A stretch of DNA of 64,000 nucleotides from Variovorax sp. PMC12 (GTDB lineage Bacteria; Pseudomonadota; Gammaproteobacteria; Burkholderiales; Burkholderiaceae_C), in the NCBI RefSeq assembly GCF_003019815.1, contig NZ_CP027773.1, positions 2,615,001-2,679,000 of the forward strand. Reading direction: 5' to 3'. Position 1 is the first letter of the stretch; each line of letters starts with the position of its first letter. The position numbers and the translations under genes were made by a program. Positions 16,744 to 25,222 of this stretch are shown here, in pieces. Below the pieces are notes generated by a model. That model saw only the letters and a program-made list of their open reading frames with translations. It did not search any database and had not been told where the DNA came from.

Positions 16744-18066
16744 TTACGCGGCAGCGTCGTGCAGGCGCTGCTTGAGCGCGTAGCCCATGAGGGGCCAGAC
16801 CTTCTGCACGGCGTTCTCGCGCGCAATACGCCGACCAATCTCGGCGTCGAAGTTCTCGGGGCTGGCACACGCGCTCTCGCCCGTGACGGTGAAGCCGTTG
16901 CGCAGCACCAGGACGCAGAAGGTCAACAGGCCCAGCGCCGCCGGCGGCTTCACGTCGCCGGAAACGACTATGTGGTGACGCAGGCTTGCCTCGCCCGCAA
17001 CACCTTCGGCGGCGGTGAAGTAGTGCTCGCTGGCGATGTTTGCTTCGATGTCGTCAGGCGTGACGCGCGGCGCGGTCTTCCCCTTGGACTGGATCAACTG
17101 CTCGACTGAGGCGTCTTGCTGGCCCGGCGACAGATCGGGCAGCGGGCCCAGGCCAGTTGCGGTGGCGCCGTCGCTGAAGGTCTTCGTTGACAGGTGGTCA
17201 ACTAATGCAGCAGTGCGCTCATCCGCCCGGTCTGCGCTCTCCTTCCAACGCTCCCCCAGCTTTTCTGAGACTGCGGCGAAGTTGCTCTTCTTTCCCGCTT
17301 CCGGCTTTGACTCGGGTTCTGCACAGGGCAACTCGTCGCGCAGGCCGGGCGCGGACGCAGGGGCCGGAACCTGGCTCCAGAACGCTCGGTGCAGGTGGTT
17401 CCATGCGCGGTTCACGCGGTCATTGAAGCCCGGGTGCAGCGCGCCCAGTTCTTCCATCGCGTCGCGGATGGCGCCGTACAACAGACTGGCCTGCGGCTTC
17501 TCGGGCTCCGGGACCGGGCACACGACGTTCAAGAAATTCGTAATTCCTTCGCCTATATCTTTTGCTGCATGCGGGTTTTCGGCGAGCACCCTTGCTGCAC
17601 CGCAAACCAATTCGGCCTCAAGTTGCTCGCGGCGGATGCGGCGAGTAGTGGCACACACCGATGTGGCGGCGGTCAACGCATCGTTGGCGCGCAGATCAAC
17701 GACTACGGGCTTTTCCGTCTGCTTGCCCAAAGCCTTGAGACTGCTCTCTGCCTCAGACCGGACCGATTCGGCTGCCTGCACCGCAACTTGCGCGCGGGCC
17801 TGCCCCTTCTGGAAGGGCATCCAGGTGCAGTAGGAGTCGCGGGGCGTGAGTTGGTCTTCTTGCACCAACGGCACGCTGGTGCGCGGGTGCGGCGCGCCTT
17901 TGGCATCGAACACGGTGAGGTTCACCATTCGATCGTTCCAGACGCGAGCGATGACGGCAGCGAGCGGCTGGCCTTCGGGCGGCGAAGCGAATCCGCTTTC
18001 GCCGACCAGCCGGGACGGGTGAAACCAGACGACGCGGCCGACGGTGGGGGTGATGAAATCGCTCAT
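16744..18066 (-). CDS. Two-domain phage protein with C-terminal gp49/66-type domain
   Basis: 440 residues. The N-terminal about 90 residues form a compact domain (VVWFHPSRL, PLAAVIARVWNDRMVNLTVF). A long helical, low-complexity middle with Glu/Lys/Ala follows. The last about 90 residues match the Phage_gp49_66 pattern: DIEANIASEHYF, LTFCVLVLRNGFTVTGESA, then NFDAEIGRRIARENA. The function of that family is unknown. Fusion of both domains in one chain, between portal and scaffold, is the notable point. Confidence 0.75.
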   Translation of the reverse strand: MSDFITPTVGRVVWFHPSRLVGESGFASPPEGQPLAAVIARVWNDRMVNLTVFDAKGAPHPRTSVPLVQEDQLTPRDSYCTWMPFQKGQARAQVAVQAAESVRSEAESSLKALGKQTEKPVVVDLRANDALTAATSVCATTRRIRREQLEAELVCGAARVLAENPHAAKDIGEGITNFLNVVCPVPEPEKPQASLLYGAIRDAMEELGALHPGFNDRVNRAWNHLHRAFWSQVPAPASAPGLRDELPCAEPESKPEAGKKSNFAAVSEKLGERWKESADRADERTAALVDHLSTKTFSDGATATGLGPLPDLSPGQQDASVEQLIQSKGKTAPRVTPDDIEANIASEHYFTAAEGVAGEASLRHHIVVSGDVKPPAALGLLTFCVLVLRNGFTVTGESACASPENFDAEIGRRIARENAVQKVWPLMGYALKQRLHDAAA

Positions 18067-18095
18067 GGGAAGCTCCTTGGTGGTGGTTGTGGTGA

Positions 18096-20264
18096 TCAGG
18101 CGGGCATCTGCGCCATCGGGTTGCGCACCCCGTCGTTTTCAGGGGTCTCGATGCCGTGGGCCACGCCAAGCTCAGGGCTGGCCGGCGTGATCGGGTTCGT
18201 GTTGTTCGGGATCAGGCCCTCGGGCGCCGTGGGCAGAGTCGTGCCGAGCTCGGGCACCAAGGTGCCGCCGTCGGCGTCCACGAAGCCCTGCGAGCCGAGC
18301 AGCGTGTCGGCGAGCAGCGCCGTGGCCGGGGTCGCCGCGATGACCTGCGCGGTCTGCAGCGCGCTGTACATCGTCCGGCCCTTGGCCTCTACCGTCTCGG
18401 CGTCGACCTTGCCGGCCTGCGCCTTCGCGACGGCCGCCTGGGCCTGTGTGAGCGCGGCCTTGGCCTCGGTCAGCGGATCGACCGGGGGCGCCTTCGCGGC
18501 GGTCATCCCCTCGATGATTTCCTGCTTGTCCTGCAGGTTCGAGTAACGCACCACGATCTGGTCGGGGATGTTGATGCCCTTCTCCTTCATCTCGAGCGCC
18601 TGGTTGAACTGGCTGTTCTCGAAGGTGATCTGCATCGGCTGCTCGCTGACCACCACGTCGTATTCGCCGACGGTGATGTCGTTGAAATAGCTGCCGTCTG
18701 GCATCGGCTTGTTGATCTCCAGCGTCTGCTCGACCTTGTTGCCGAACTGGTCGGTCTCGGTGATGCGGAAGATCCGGTGGCTGTCGTAGTAGCGCTGGAT
18801 CATCTTGTAGAGCCGCACGGCGAGGAGCGCGCGCGTGTAGCTCAGGTTGTCCAGGGGAACGGCCAGCTGCTGTTGGCTGGCGAACTGCTTGGACTGAATG
18901 GCGACGCCGGCGACCTCGGGGCCGTTGCCGCCGCGCATGGCTTCGGGGACCGTGACATCCTTCAGGGCCACGGTGGCGCGGTCGATCAGGCGGTCGATGC
19001 CTGTCGGCACGCTGTTCGGCTCGATCTTCGAAGGCTTCTGAGCGCCCTTCCGGTATTCGACGACCAGGCCGGTCTTGGCGCCATCGGTCTCCAAGTCCTC
19101 CGACTCCATGTTCGTGAGCGACTCCTCCTCGACCATCCACCCGCTGTTGGCCGCCGTGTTCACGATGGCGATGAACTGGCTCACGCCCTTGTTCAGCGCC
19201 TCCTGCGGCCCGATGGCGTTGTCCACCATGCCGCGCGTCTTGCCGCGGCGGAAGTAGGCGAAGTACGGCACCACGGTGAAATGCTCGTGAGGGCTGTACT
19301 GGTCGAACAAGAGCGCGCAGTAGGTACTGACGGTCCACTTGATGCGCCGGCGCATGCGCGAGGCCCTGACGGCGCCCTTCTGCATGGCGGCGTCCACCTG
19401 GTCGGGCGTCATGTTGTCCAGCGTCTCGACGTCGCCGGTGTCCGGGAACACCAGGCACTTGGTGTTCTCGTAGACCCACTTCTGCCGGTCGACGATGCGG
19501 TAGCGGCGCAGCAGCTTGCCTTCGAGCGTGTTGTAGGCGTCGAAGCTGCCGCTGCTGCTCTTGAGGCGGTCGCCGAACCGGTTGCGGCGCGTCTCCTCGT
19601 CCATCTCGCCCCAGTCGTGGCCGTCGTCGCCCGACGCCTCGGCCTTGGTGCGCGCATCCTTGCCGTAGAGCTGCTCGATCTCGTCCAGCGTGAGCCAGCG
19701 CGTGATGATCACGTCGCCCCAGCTGTCGGGGTCGTAGGACTTCGCGTCTGGATCCGGCACCACGTCGAGCGGGTCGAGCGTCTCCACCTCGATCTCGCCC
19801 TTGATGTTCTTGTCGAAATTCATGCGCAGGTTGAAATACCCGCGCTGCTGGATCACGCCGTCGCCGAAGACCTGCGTTTCCTTCCAGTGCAGCTTCGCCT
19901 GGTCTGCGATCTGCATGGTGACCTTGGAGAGGATGGTGGCCGTGGCCAGGTCGCCCTTCTCGCCGCGCGGCTTGAACGCGATGTCCATCCGGTTGTGGAT
20001 CTGGTAGCCGATGGCGCTGTTGACGCTCGGCATGATCTCGTTGAACTCGTAGAAGGGGCGGCCCTCCTCGGTCAGGATCGCCTTGTCTTCCTCGCTCCAC
20101 TGTTCGCCGCCGCCCAGGTACATGCCCTCGCACTTCTGGGCCTGCTCCATGTAGTGCAGGTGGCCCTGGTCGCGGCCGTAGAGGTAGCGGTACCAGTTCT
20201 CGCGCGCCAAGGCGTCGCCGGTGGGCTCTGGGGTGTTCTTCGAAGGGTAGACAGCAGAGGCCAT
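18096..20264 (-). CDS. Portal protein, P22 type
   Basis: 722 residues, the usual size for P22-like portals. Features include NEIMPSVNSAIGYQIHNRMD near 75-95, DPLDVVPDPDAKSYDPDSWG near 165-185, and a long helical C-terminal region (about 610-660). It follows terL with a 3-base gap. The portal forms the dodecameric DNA channel at one capsid vertex, docks the terminase and later binds the adaptor and stopper. Pro/Gly-rich tail. Confidence 0.9.
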   Translation of the reverse strand: MASAVYPSKNTPEPTGDALARENWYRYLYGRDQGHLHYMEQAQKCEGMYLGGGEQWSEEDKAILTEEGRPFYEFNEIMPSVNSAIGYQIHNRMDIAFKPRGEKGDLATATILSKVTMQIADQAKLHWKETQVFGDGVIQQRGYFNLRMNFDKNIKGEIEVETLDPLDVVPDPDAKSYDPDSWGDVIITRWLTLDEIEQLYGKDARTKAEASGDDGHDWGEMDEETRRNRFGDRLKSSSGSFDAYNTLEGKLLRRYRIVDRQKWVYENTKCLVFPDTGDVETLDNMTPDQVDAAMQKGAVRASRMRRRIKWTVSTYCALLFDQYSPHEHFTVVPYFAYFRRGKTRGMVDNAIGPQEALNKGVSQFIAIVNTAANSGWMVEEESLTNMESEDLETDGAKTGLVVEYRKGAQKPSKIEPNSVPTGIDRLIDRATVALKDVTVPEAMRGGNGPEVAGVAIQSKQFASQQQLAVPLDNLSYTRALLAVRLYKMIQRYYDSHRIFRITETDQFGNKVEQTLEINKPMPDGSYFNDITVGEYDVVVSEQPMQITFENSQFNQALEMKEKGINIPDQIVVRYSNLQDKQEIIEGMTAAKAPPVDPLTEAKAALTQAQAAVAKAQAGKVDAETVEAKGRTMYSALQTAQVIAATPATALLADTLLGSQGFVDADGGTLVPELGTTLPTAPEGLIPNNTNPITPASPELGVAHGIETPENDGVRNPMAQMPA

Positions 20265-20267
20265 GGT

Positions 20268-21896
20268 TTATGCGGCTTGCGCCGATCGTTTCTTGGAGGC
20301 GTGCGTCTTCAGACGGTCACGCCAGGATTTCGGCTTCTCGCCCTTGGCAAAGACCTCGCGGTAGCCCTGTGCGAATTGGCGAAAGGCGTCGGCGCCGTTG
20401 GAGGCGCGGTCGTGGCGCGGGTAGTCGGACCAGACGCCCAGACGGCTGTTCCACTCCTTGCGGTAGGCCTGGAGTGCGGCCAGCCCTTCTGAGCAACCTT
20501 TCTCGTCGAACCAGCAGTTCGGCAGCACGCCGCGCACCAGTTGGATGCCCGTGGTCACCGCCTGGATGCGGTCGACAATCTCGATGTTGGTCACACCAAG
20601 GTCGGCCAGGAGCTCCGAATAGCTCTTCGTGCTGTTGCCTTGGATCCGGCGCGCGGCGCCATCGTGGGGCAGGTAGTGGCGGCCCCAGACGTAGCCCATC
20701 TTCTGCATCTCGAGCACGAAATGGGATGGCGGCTCACCGCTCGCCTCGTAGTAGCGCAGCCAGTGATGACGGATGCCGACCTTCTGGTGGAACCAGATGG
20801 CCGTCTCGTCGTTGAGGCCGATGTCCCAGAAAGTGTCTACCGGGATGCCCGGCATGTGCGGCAGCGCCGTGATGCGGCCTTCCTTGCGTGCGGCGGCCAT
20901 CTGCGCGGCGTAGTAGGTGCCCTCAGTGGACACTTGGAAGGCCTCGTCGGGGGTCGACGGGTACTCCTGCCACATCTTCTCCTCGGCGCCTGAGAAGTCG
21001 GCCTCGCGGGTGGCCACGTACCAGGCGCGCTGGTGCGCGTCGAGCGTGACGTCCATGTCCGCTTCGACCTTGTCGAAGTAGGCCTTGTCCTTGTCCGTGA
21101 TGATGACGCCGGCCGGGTCCATGCGGTACTCGGGCGCCGAGTGCCAGGCGTAGAAGTGGAACCGGTAGTCGCGCTCGGTCAGTTCACGCTTGGATTGGTG
21201 CTGTGCCTGAGCCTTCTGCGACATCTTGTAGAAGTCGCCGTCGCGGCCCTCGGCGGTGCTCTCGATCACCAGCACGCCGGACTTTGGCACGGCCGGGATA
21301 GAGCCTGTGACGACCTCGGCCGCCTTGTCGGGGAACTTGGCGCAGATCTTCCCGAACTCGGACACATGCAGCCGGTGGATGGTCCCGGAGCGCATGGAGG
21401 TGGCCACGCGCACGCTGCTGTTGTTGTGCGCGAACTTCAGCTGGCTCTGGCTGTCGCGTGCCAGCGGGAAGCGCTCGCGGATTTCGGCGGGCAGGTTGTC
21501 GTAGCCGAACTTCACCTTGTCGGCAAAGATGGCCTCGGCCGCCTCACGGTCCTGCGCGATGATGCCGCAGCGCTGGTCGGCGTTGAACAGCGCGTGGTCG
21601 AGCCACAGAATGGCAACGAGGGTCGTGAAGCCCAGCTGGCGGGCCTTCAAGATCAGGTTTCGATGCCACAGGCGCTTGATGAACCTGCGCTGCGCCGCGT
21701 TGGGTTTGAAGGGCAGCACGAACGACTCGCCCTCTTCCACCACGCCGCGGGGCCCGACCTTGTCGTCGCCCTTGATCATGATTTTGTATAGGCAGCCCGA
21801 GAACAGGCGCCACTCCGGGTCGGCCAGGCAGCGCTTCAGCTCCTCCGCATCGGTCGGGAGGGGCAACAGGGGCGTGTCGCTGACGATCTTCGCCAC
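20268..21896 (-). CDS. terL: Terminase large subunit
   Basis: 542 residues from a GTG at 21896, with GAGGA 6 bases upstream. Classic Walker A-like KARQLGFTT at 84-92 and Walker B RLHVSEF with Glu180 form the ATPase. The RNase H-like nuclease half has the acidic segment TFWDIGLND near 360 and a late Asp in HDRASNGADAFRQ. The enzyme cuts concatemeric DNA and pumps it through the portal. Terminase small subunit lies just upstream (2-base gap). Confidence 0.95.
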   Translation of the reverse strand: MAKIVSDTPLLPLPTDAEELKRCLADPEWRLFSGCLYKIMIKGDDKVGPRGVVEEGESFVLPFKPNAAQRRFIKRLWHRNLILKARQLGFTTLVAILWLDHALFNADQRCGIIAQDREAAEAIFADKVKFGYDNLPAEIRERFPLARDSQSQLKFAHNNSSVRVATSMRSGTIHRLHVSEFGKICAKFPDKAAEVVTGSIPAVPKSGVLVIESTAEGRDGDFYKMSQKAQAQHQSKRELTERDYRFHFYAWHSAPEYRMDPAGVIITDKDKAYFDKVEADMDVTLDAHQRAWYVATREADFSGAEEKMWQEYPSTPDEAFQVSTEGTYYAAQMAAARKEGRITALPHMPGIPVDTFWDIGLNDETAIWFHQKVGIRHHWLRYYEASGEPPSHFVLEMQKMGYVWGRHYLPHDGAARRIQGNSTKSYSELLADLGVTNIEIVDRIQAVTTGIQLVRGVLPNCWFDEKGCSEGLAALQAYRKEWNSRLGVWSDYPRHDRASNGADAFRQFAQGYREVFAKGEKPKSWRDRLKTHASKKRSAQAA

Positions 21897-21898
21897 CG

Positions 21899-22579
21899 TC
21901 AGTCCTCGTCGTGCTCAGGGTCGCGCGCAACGGGCTGGAAGGCGTTGCCGTTGCTGTTGGCGATGCCATGCAACAGCGAGGTGAGCGCATCGACCGGCGC
22001 GTTGTCCTTGTCGTCGAGGCCGAATGCCTGGCGCTCAAGGGCGATCAGCACGCGCAGGGACTCGCCCAGATCCTTCATGGTCTTGGCGCGCCCCGGCAGG
22101 CTGACAATCTTCTGGTAGAGGTCATTGAGCCGGTCCTGGCCCTTGTCGTCCTCCTTGCGCATGAGGTCGCCCAGCTGCGCCAGAAGGTCGGCGTTCTCGG
22201 GCCCGGCCTGCAGCTCCAGCTCGTCCATCAGCCGCATGACGATGGATCGGGAGCGCTGAACGTCGCGCCGCTGCCCCAGCTTCACCGTTGCAATCGCCTG
22301 CGCATTCGCGTCGATGGTCTCGCGCTCGGAAACAGCGCTGGCTTTGTTAACAGGGGCGTTAACGAGCGCCTTGTTAACTAGGTCATCCGCCTTGGCTTGG
22401 ATCTTCGCGGTTAGGTCACGGACCCATCCCGCCCTCTTGGCGTGCTTGCTGATGGTGACGTGGGAGACACCGGAACCGTCAGCGATCTCGCGCAGGCTCT
22501 TGATGCCCGCACGGAAGTCCAGCTCGATGCGCTCCCAATCGGGGGCGATCTTGGCGGTGGGGGACGTCGCTGCTGTCAT
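21899..22579 (-). CDS. terS: Terminase small subunit
   Basis: 226 residues from ATG at 22579; the frame stays open far upstream, but this start follows an intergenic region and gives a natural N-terminus. A helix-turn-helix is visible at about 26-50 (SLREIADGSGVSHVTISKHA), fitting packaging-site recognition. A long helical oligomerisation region with QRRDVQRSRSIVMRLMDEL follows. Adjacent terL confirms the assignment. A recurring 13-14-base motif lies 38-51 bases upstream of the start. Confidence 0.88.
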   Translation of the reverse strand: MTAATSPTAKIAPDWERIELDFRAGIKSLREIADGSGVSHVTISKHAKRAGWVRDLTAKIQAKADDLVNKALVNAPVNKASAVSERETIDANAQAIATVKLGQRRDVQRSRSIVMRLMDELELQAGPENADLLAQLGDLMRKEDDKGQDRLNDLYQKIVSLPGRAKTMKDLGESLRVLIALERQAFGLDDKDNAPVDALTSLLHGIANSNGNAFQPVARDPEHDED

Positions 22580-22616
22580 GGGCGGCGATGGTCGTCGCGC
22601 GCGCGCATATGGGAAA

Positions 22617-22630
22617 CCTCTACTGGGGGT
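22617..22630 (-). promoter_or_regulatory. Copy D of recurring ACCCCAGTAGGG-like motif
   Basis: Minus-strand reading ACCCCCAGTAGAGG, in the divergent region between terS (start 22579) and the plus-strand gene at 22658. Located 38-51 bases before terS, where a late promoter would be expected. Confidence 0.35.
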
Positions 22631-22657
22631 GGGCCGAACACTCGGCAAAATCAGCAG

Positions 22658-23047
22658 ATGGTCAAACCCACTACTCCCCCCCTTTTTGGTCACATGACGC
22701 CGGCTCACTCCCCGTTCGACGATGTGCTCTCTGGCATCCAGGAGAACGAACACCGCAAGGCCAACCCTGTGATTCGGACGGCGGAAAACCTTAAGAAATA
22801 CATCGAAGACTTCGAAGCCAGCTTGGATGCGGAGCATGAGGTCGCGCTGCGAATTGCGTCCTTCGGGGGTGTGGTCCAGTTCCACGCGGAGACCATTGGC
22901 TTCGCCAAGCCCGACCTGGTCACATTCATCGGTATCACCGACGAGGGGGAGCGTGTCCAGCTTGTGCAGCACTACACGCAGTTGAACTTCTTGCTGAAGG
23001 CCGCCAAGAAGCTTCAGCCACAAGCGCGCCGAATAGGCTTCCTGTAA
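22658..23047 (+). CDS. DUF6173-like phage protein
   Basis: 129 residues from ATG at 22658; a second ATG at 22694 would shorten it by 12, and neither has a strong ribosome binding site. The core (about 30-120) matches what I recall of DUF6173: DAEHEVALRIASFGGVVQFH, DLVTFIGITDEGERVQLVQH and a FLLKAAKKL helix. Function unknown. It is divergent from terS and alone on its strand, followed by a hairpin. Confidence 0.72.
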   Translation: MVKPTTPPLFGHMTPAHSPFDDVLSGIQENEHRKANPVIRTAENLKKYIEDFEASLDAEHEVALRIASFGGVVQFHAETIGFAKPDLVTFIGITDEGERVQLVQHYTQLNFLLKAAKKLQPQARRIGFL

Positions 23048-23054
23048 CGACGAA

Positions 23055-23072
23055 CGGACCCCGAAAGGTCCG
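23055..23072 (+). terminator. Hairpin after the DUF6173-like gene
   Basis: CGGACC pairs with GGTCCG around CCGAAA, starting 8 bases after the TAA. No U-run, so termination is uncertain. Confidence 0.4.
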
Positions 23073-23679
23073 CTGCGGAGCGACAGTCAGCATCCAGTCG
23101 TTCAGTGGAAGCGCAGCCTAGTGTCACACCAACACGCGCCCGGTGCCTGCCCTTTGGGGGCAATCAAGCCGGTTTCGCCGGCGGAGCTACTGAGTATTGA
23201 CGGTGGCCGGTGCTGATCTCCGGCATGCGGGCATTCCCATGTGTCAGCCGCCCGCAAGCAGCGTTGCATAGCCCACTGTTAGGTATCCGCGCATCAGCCT
23301 GCGCATTCACCATCGCGGCTGCTCACTCAAGCGAGAACACGCCCCACGCCTTTCAGCTAGTAGTTCCGCTGCCGGTCGCGCCGGCCCTTGGGTGAGCACC
23401 CGTGATGCGCCTCGCCGAAGCAAGGCCGTCGGGCGCTGCTGGCCGCGCCCCATGGGATCACTATCCCCGCCATTCCCCTTTCGCCAGACCGCAGGTTCAC
23501 GGCCGATAAGTCCCGGCCCACGTCACCCTGGGCCGCCCGCTGGCGCGGGATATGGAAGGTCCGCTGGCGCCGCCTTGTCGGGCCATGTATCCGACCTGGG
23601 CGTGGAGGAGCGGCGCTGCGCTTGTCTTGCAAGAAGGTTGATGGAGAGGCCTGCTGCAGCTCCTTGGCCCGCCGCGCGT

Positions 23680-23707
23680 TGGCACGACAGCCGGGAATCG
23701 AACCCAG
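23680..23707 (-). other. tRNA-like 3' end (T-arm plus CCA), no complete tRNA
   Basis: Minus strand reads CTGGG-TTCGATT-CCCGG (paired T-arm), then CTGTCGT-G-CCA. I could not find a matching 5' acceptor strand (ACGACAG expected) or a good anticodon arm upstream, so this looks like a remnant or mimic rather than a working tRNA. Confidence 0.4.
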
Positions 23708-23831
23708 ATCACCATCAAGGATGCGGCCTGTGCGCTCCGCCGGGAACCCCCAGCGGCAGGCTGCATGCTTGATGTGGCCGGTTGCCTCCGGCGCTGCTCT
23801 TGCGGCAGCGGCTTGCCAACAGGGAATCAGG

Positions 23832-24119
23832 TCAGATCGAAGGGCACATGCGCCAGCCGGGCGTCAGGTGCGGGCGCTCGCGCTTGGCGAGGCGGAGCAC
23901 GAAGGCGCGGGCTTGGGTCAGCAGCACAGCGGGACGAGCGAAGCCGGCGCCGTCGATCCGGGCCGCCAGCTTGAGGCCGCCGGAAACGAGGTCACAGGCG
24001 ACGCGGTAGACCGCGCGGGCGCCGGCGGCGACATAACCGAAGCCGATGGCGACGGCACTGGAGGCGGCGGCCAACGCGATGAGCGCGAAAGCGGCGATGC
24101 TGGAGCGGAAGGATTTCAT
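23832..24119 (-). CDS. Small exported or membrane protein
   Basis: 95 residues from ATG at 24119, with GAGGA at good spacing. An N-terminal hydrophobic segment (IAAFALIALAAASSAVAIGF, about 8-27) after two basic residues could be a signal peptide or anchor. The rest is basic and helical without motifs. Its own upstream region holds copy E of the recurring motif. Possibly prophage cargo or a lysis-related protein. Confidence 0.6.
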   Translation of the reverse strand: MKSFRSSIAAFALIALAAASSAVAIGFGYVAAGARAVYRVACDLVSGGLKLAARIDGAGFARPAVLLTQARAFVLRLAKRERPHLTPGWRMCPSI

Positions 24120-24183
24120 GGGCGTCCTCAGGCGGTTGAAGTGCGAGAGCCCTCATCTTCTTGCCGCCCTGCCCAGGCTCCAA

Positions 24184-24196
24184 TCCCTACTGGGGT
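24184..24196 (-). promoter_or_regulatory. Copy E of recurring ACCCCAGTAGGG-like motif
   Basis: Minus-strand reading ACCCCAGTAGGGA, 65-77 bases upstream of the minus gene at 24119. Confidence 0.4.
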
Positions 24197-24276
24197 GACT
24201 TCAACGTGCACGGCTTCTGGCACAAGCCCCAAAAGACGGCATCCTTATGATCCGCCAGCACAAACCCGGCCAGCAA

Positions 24277-24307
24277 TTGACACATTCAGAAGCATTTAGG
24301 AGATACT
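24277..24307 (+). promoter_or_regulatory. Promoter-like sequence for the TIR gene
   Basis: TTGACA at 24277-24282, 19-base spacer, then GATACT at 24302-24307, 25 bases before the TIR start. The -35 is perfect; the spacer is longer than ideal and the -10 matches 4 of 6. The A+T-rich setting supports a sigma-70-type promoter active in the lysogen. Confidence 0.5.
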
Positions 24308-24332
24308 GGCGCTACAACTCCGCCAGCACACA

Positions 24333-25175
24333 ATGTTTTATCAAGTCCACATCGAAACAACCGAAAAGGTCGGCAAGTCCGGAAACTACCGCCAATACTA
24401 TGAACTCGACAAAACCGATCTCGCGGAAATTGAAGAGCGCATTGTTGGTCCATATCTGCGCGGCGAGGAATTTCAGTTCGACGGCTACTTTCTCAACAAG
24501 AAAGAGATCAAGCGTCTCGCTGTGAAGACTACTGCACGAACCACGGCTGAGCTATCGAAGTACGAGAACGAGAACATGCCGCCAAACGTGATCATGTACG
24601 TATCGCCAAACGACATCCTCAGCTACAAGGACCATGCAAAGGACATCACGAATGAGGTTTTTGACCGAGTGAAGGCCGCCATCTCAAAGGGCTCGACCGC
24701 CAATGCACCGAGCACGAAAGGCGCGAAGGAGATGGATCGCTCGAAAGTCTTCATCGTACATGGCCGAGACGACCTGGCTAAAGTCTCAACAGCTCGCTTT
24801 ATTGAAAAGCTCGGACTTTCCGCAATCATTTTGCATGAGCAGGTCAACGCTGGACAAACGATCATTGAGAAGATCGAGGAGCACACAAACGTTGGCTTTG
24901 CGATTGTGCTCTACACGCCTTGCGATACTGGCAGCCTCGCTGGCGAACCAGCCAAACCGCGTGCGCGGCAGAACGTTGTTTTTGAGCATGGCTATTTGAT
25001 TGGAAAGCTCGGGCGTCGCAACGTCTGTGCTTTGGTAAAGAGCGGCGTCGAGATTCCCAATGACGTGACTGGGGTCGTCTATGTGCCCCTGGATGAGCAC
25101 AGCGCGTGGCACCTCGCCATTGCCAAAGAACTCAGGAACTCGGGCTATGAGATCGACATGAATAAGGTGGTGTAA
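24333..25175 (+). CDS. TIR-like (CAP12/Pycsar-type, PF10137) putative NAD-cleaving effector
   Basis: 280 residues. The C-terminal about 145 residues fit the predicted nucleotide-binding TIR-like family PF10137. They carry VFIVHGRD at 139-146, GQTIIEKIEE at 174-183, AIVLYTPCDTG at 190-200 and RQNVVFEHG at 212-220. Glu218 is the best candidate for the catalytic Glu of TIR NADases (inferred from alignment pattern). The N-terminal about 115 residues form a separate domain I do not recognise (YYELDKTDLAEIEER, NVIMYVSPNDIL); it could sense a signal or phage component. Related TIR proteins act as abortive-infection effectors by depleting NAD. No cyclase gene is adjacent. It is A+T-rich, runs against the late operon and has its own promoter-like sequence, all typical of prophage cargo expressed in the lysogen. 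Confidence 0.85.
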   Translation: MFYQVHIETTEKVGKSGNYRQYYELDKTDLAEIEERIVGPYLRGEEFQFDGYFLNKKEIKRLAVKTTARTTAELSKYENENMPPNVIMYVSPNDILSYKDHAKDITNEVFDRVKAAISKGSTANAPSTKGAKEMDRSKVFIVHGRDDLAKVSTARFIEKLGLSAIILHEQVNAGQTIIEKIEEHTNVGFAIVLYTPCDTGSLAGEPAKPRARQNVVFEHGYLIGKLGRRNVCALVKSGVEIPNDVTGVVYVPLDEHSAWHLAIAKELRNSGYEIDMNKVV

Positions 25176-25222
25176 GGCTCAATCCCGAACACGCGCCGGA
25201 ACGCCGAAATACTAGGCCACCG

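Larger units (their letters stand above)
23048..23831. other. 784-base stretch without a confident gene
   Basis: Several overlapping short open frames exist on both strands, but none has a convincing start, composition or recognisable product. Visible structure is a perfect 6-bp hairpin just past the upstream stop (CGGACC/GGTCCG, 23055-23072) and a tRNA-like T-arm and CCA end on the minus strand at 23680-23707. It may hold a decayed gene, a small RNA or packaging-related sequence. Confidence 0.6.

Noticed and set aside
18156..20492. 778-codon plus-strand frame over the portal gene
   Set aside because: Shadow of the portal gene; composition (Val/Leu/Ala/Arg/His) typical of antisense reading of GC-rich codons.
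23357..23772. Short frames on both strands in the 23.0-23.8 kb gap
   Set aside because: Starts, composition and product are unconvincing; they overlap the tRNA-like element and each other.
23680..23780. Complete tRNA on the minus strand
   Set aside because: T-arm and CCA are good, but no 5' acceptor strand, and the best anticodon loop has C instead of U33 and a 15-base D-loop.
25069..25080. Possible further copy of the ACCCCAGTAGGG motif (GTGACTGGGGTC)
   Set aside because: Lacks the CCCTA half and lies inside the TIR coding frame.
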